In this document: one piece after another, positions 5,368 to 7,152 of the stretch
Position numbering within the stretch: position 1 is the first letter of the stretch
How the letters are laid out: each line of letters starts with the position of its first letter
Assembly (NCBI GenBank): GCA_965178525.1
Contig: CBCXVS010000342.1
Coordinates: 1 to 7,152 of the forward strand
Length of the DNA stretch: 7,152 nucleotides
Source: CBCXVS01 sp965178525
Lineage (GTDB): Bacteria; Tectomicrobia; Entotheonellia; Entotheonellales; Entotheonellaceae
Direction of reading: 5' to 3'
The notes under the pieces: model-generated
Told to the model about the DNA's origin: nothing
The model's input: only the letters and a program-made list of their open reading frames with translations
The model's database searches: none
Translations under genes and position numbers: made by a program

Positions 5368-6257
5368 ACGCCGGAAAAAAGCGTTTGACAATGAGGACAG
5401 GGAGAGGCGTTTTGACTGCGACGGCGTTGGAGATGCTGCCGAGCATCAGCCGTTTCAATCCGGCCGCGCCCCGCGATCCCAAAATAATACCGTCACAGTC
5501 CTGCCGAATTGCCGTGTCAACGATGGTGGTCGGCACATCCCCGTTGGCTAACACCACTGTTGTCGCCACACTCGCACTCGTGGCGCGCGCCTCTGCCCGT
5601 GCTAGGATCGTTTGGCCCTCGGCCTCCGCGGCAGCATGGCGGCGGCGTCCTGGCATGACGTGGAGCAGGCACACCGAAAACCGTTGCGACTGTGCCAGCA
5701 TGATGGCATGGTCGACTGCCATGTCGGACCAAGGCGATCCTCCCGTGGCGACGAGGATGCGCCGGCCGAGCGGGGCGGTGGGGCCGGCGGCCGGCGGTTG
5801 TTTGACGACCAGGACCGGTTGGTGGGCTTTCGAGGCGACCGCATTGGCAATGTGCCCGAGCCGCAGACGTTTCCAGCCCGAAACCTGACGGGTGCCTAGG
5901 ACAATGAGATCACACGAGGTGTCGGTGGCCGTCTGTAAGATCGCGTCCGGAATACTGCCCCACTGATATGCGGACGCCGCCATGACCTCCGCCTGATGGG
6001 CCTGGGCCATCGCGTCGTGCAGAAGTTCCTGCCCCTGGCGCTCGATCACCTCAGCGACGTAGTCCCCACCCCCCATCACATCCGGTGTCGCGTAGATAGA
6101 AGGCGTCACGAGAACTGTCAGAATTCGGAGCGTGGCTCCCGTGCGGGCGGCGATGGCAATCGCATAGGCCACGGCGGCATCCGACCACGGACTCCCTCCG
6201 GTGGCGACAAGAATGTGACGGACTCCCTCCGGTGGCGACAAGAATGTGCTTGTACAT
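5366..6257 (-). pseudogene. Two-domain universal stress protein (UspA family), frameshifted by a 31-bp duplication
   Basis: With one copy of the 31-bp repeat removed, this gene encodes 286 residues made of two UspA domains (about 1-142 and 156-281), each opening with the same block ILVATGGSPWSD. Domain 2 has a complete ATP-binding signature, G250-SR-G253, then nine residues, then G263-S264. In domain 1 the matching place reads G111-TR-Q114 and G124-H125, so nucleotide binding there is doubtful. The ATG at 6257 has GGGAG nine bases upstream and gives the expected start MYKHILVATGG. As it stands, translation leaves frame after Pro13 and stops at 6051-6053, giving a 68-residue product. The rest is open in a frame that reaches back to a TTG at 6292, without a ribosome binding site; weak expression that way cannot be excluded. 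Tandem UspA proteins act in cytoplasmic stress survival. It has its own promoter at 6368-6397. This may be a null allele, a switchable state, or an assembly error. Confidence 0.85.
6187..6248. repeat. Perfect 31-bp tandem duplication inside the usp start region
   Basis: Positions 6187-6217 and 6218-6248 are identical over all 31 bases, head to tail. The unit covers codons 4 to 13 of the stress protein gene and one base of the next. Because 31 is not a multiple of three, the second copy shifts the reading frame; removing either copy restores an uninterrupted 286-codon gene. The bases flanking the repeat differ, so the boundaries are exact. Confidence 0.95.
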
Positions 6258-6367
6258 ACGATTACTCTCCCAAAATACAGCCTCCCGTCCAACCCTATAG
6301 ACGGCCGTCAACCACGTAACCAACTGGCTGTGCGCCAAGTTCAGCGGCATGGATCGATCGAGGCAGT

Positions 6368-6397
6368 ACTATACAAGCGTGGGAATCCACGTGTCAA
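6368..6397 (-). promoter_or_regulatory. Promoter of the universal stress protein gene
   Basis: On the minus strand, a perfect TTGACA (6392-6397) and TATAGT (6368-6373) are 18 bases apart. Transcription would begin near 6361, about 100 bases before the ATG at 6257. The spacer holds an inverted repeat, CGTGG-N4-CCACG (6378-6391), lying exactly between the two boxes, a good place for a repressor or a spacer-twisting activator. This strong promoter suggests the gene was recently functional. Confidence 0.7.
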
Positions 6398-6546
6398 GCA
6401 ATCAAACATTCACCCAATTTTTTCGAGCACGTGAAGGCAAAACCACGTTATGCTTTCAACGCTGGCATGAACGGCCATAGACCGTCTCGCCGCGTGTGGG
6501 TGCCGCAGCGTGCGGGCTGAGCGAGGCGATCACGTGCATGTATGAG

Positions 6547-6583
6547 GCGTCTCATCGGTGATAGAGACGCGCATAGAGGAGGG
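6547..6583 (+). promoter_or_regulatory. Hairpin and ribosome binding site before the glycosyltransferase gene
   Basis: GCGTCTC (6547-6553) and GAGACGC (6564-6570) form a perfect 7-bp stem with a 10-base loop. Seven bases later comes a strong Shine-Dalgarno sequence, AGGAGGG (6577-6583), six bases before the ATG at 6590. This sets the start: the open frame also has an ATG at 6542, but that would put the hairpin and the binding site inside the coding sequence. Confidence 0.7.
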
Positions 6584-6589
6584 TTTTGG

Positions 6590-7150
6590 ATGGCTAAGGC
6601 TCAAAAAAACAATAAATTGCGGATCATGATGATCTATGGTTGGCAACTCAATCCGTACATCGAGTACGTAGTACAATCCCTGGCCAAGCAAGGCGCGGAA
6701 GTGTTACTCGTCACGAGAAAAACCTTTGACCTTACTTCACAAAATGAATTATACTCCGTTCACAAGCTCTTTCCCAAGACAGAACGCACAAAACTACATC
6801 ATCTTATGGTGTTAAGTATATTACAATGTATCGCTTTATTTAAACTTGCCATCTTAGTTTTGGCGAAAAAGCCTCATATTGTACATTTCTCTGCACTCCA
6901 TATTCCCTATATTGATTGGGTATTCTTTATTTTTTTAAAATTACTGAGAATAAAAACTGCTTTGACCATCCACGATACACAGTCGCATCAGTCATCTTTA
7001 GACGATTTGATCATGGTCAACATATCACGCTGCTGCGATATGTTATTTGTTCATACCACGCATTCTAAAAATTATGTTGGACATAGCGCCCTTCGGGTGG
7101 GCTTTTCAATACCAGGCCCGTTATCAAGGTCCGGCTCGTTGTGCGGTTGA
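6590..7150 (+). pseudogene. Glycosyltransferase (GT-B fold, GT4-like), N-terminal half, apparently interrupted
   Basis: The first 163 residues look like the N-terminal domain of a GT-B glycosyltransferase of polysaccharide or exopolysaccharide clusters. They show a first beta strand with a short loop (RIMMIYGWQLNPYIEYVVQSL, in 11-31), KQGAEVLLVTRK (33-44), hydrophobic stretches at 72-92 and 107-119 that suggest membrane association, KPHIVHFSALHIPYIDW (94-110), LTIHDT (125-130) and CDMLFVHTTHSKNYV (149-163). A normal protein would run on with the C-terminal donor-binding domain to about 350-400 residues. Here the similarity ends at Val163 (7078), base composition changes from AT-rich to GC-rich, and a stop comes at 7148-7150 after 23 unrelated residues. 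The gene is much richer in A and T than its neighbours, which suggests horizontal transfer. Donor, acceptor and exact family cannot be told; assignment rests on overall pattern, not a catalytic motif. Confidence 0.7.
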
Positions 7151-7152
7151 CT
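7074..7152. other. Probable insertion junction, left end of foreign sequence
   Basis: From about 7079 the sequence no longer reads as glycosyltransferase in any frame and is GC-rich. A stem of CGCCC with GGGTG around TTC (about 7087-7099) is followed by GGGCTTTT. Minus-strand frames ending at stops near the junction are open to the window edge, which would suit the 3' end of a gene in an inserted element, but only some 75 bases are visible and I recognise no terminal repeat. This may equally be a rearrangement boundary. Confidence 0.35.

Larger units (their letters stand above)
6258..6589. other. Intergenic region between divergent usp and glycosyltransferase genes
   Basis: No gene is supported here. 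The region holds the usp promoter, a 10-bp palindrome GACGGCCGTC (6300-6309) in the usp leader, three CACGTG hexamers (6388-6393, 6428-6433, 6531-6536) and the hairpin and ribosome binding site of the glycosyltransferase gene. I see no convincing plus-strand promoter: TATGCT at 6449-6454 lacks a matching -35 box. Confidence 0.6.

Noticed and set aside
5361..5374. Hairpin at the usp stop codon as an intrinsic terminator
   Set aside because: On the transcribed strand the T-run lies before, not after, the CCGGC/GCCGG stem, so it does not have terminator layout.
6258..6292. TTG at 6292 as the true usp start, making the gene intact at 308 residues
   Set aside because: The added 22 or so residues come from the leader and from the duplicated 31 bp read out of frame, there is no ribosome binding site, and the ATG at 6257 gives the normal family N-terminus. 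Low-level use cannot be ruled out.
1..7152. tRNA, rRNA, CRISPR array or complete insertion sequence
   Set aside because: No regularly spaced repeats, no tRNA-like cloverleaf and no transposase motifs were seen by eye in this window.

Overview
The window looks like a chromosomal or accessory stretch of a Gram-negative, probably proteobacterial genome. Evidence is the RpoD-type sigma factor with a non-conserved domain, the consensus sigma-70-type promoters, and good Shine-Dalgarno sequences before several genes. The species cannot be named from sequence alone. Base composition is moderately GC-rich up to about 6.5 kb, becomes AT-rich from about 6.6 to 7.08 kb, and then turns GC-rich again.

Layout. 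Positions 1-254 hold no convincing gene. On the minus strand, 255-1361 is an alanine dehydrogenase with a large hairpin in its leader. A 335-base intergenic region follows. On the plus strand lie a TetR-family repressor (1697-2317), a weak terminator, and an RpoD-like sigma factor (2450-3859). The minus strand then carries a cytochrome P450 (3974-5197) and, upstream of it, a two-domain universal stress protein gene (5366-6257). That stress gene is frameshifted by an exact 31-bp tandem duplication just after its start codon. After a 330-base regulatory gap, an AT-rich plus-strand gene (6590-7150) encodes the front half of a GT-B type glycosyltransferase, which seems to be cut off near 7078 by foreign sequence.

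How it may work together. The strongest regulatory signal is a pair of almost identical 24-bp operators (22 of 24 bases the same). One lies on the -10 box of the tetR promoter and the other on a TATAAT box before the sigma factor gene. The simplest reading is that the repressor shuts off itself and an alternative sigma factor, and that an inducer releases both. The repressor has a Cys and a Lys at the places where, by eye alignment, E. coli NemR has its oxidant-sensing Cys106 and Lys175. The switch could therefore be an electrophile- or oxidant-triggered sigma-factor cascade, but this is inference. The P450 and the stress protein each have their own recognisable promoter and need not belong to this circuit.
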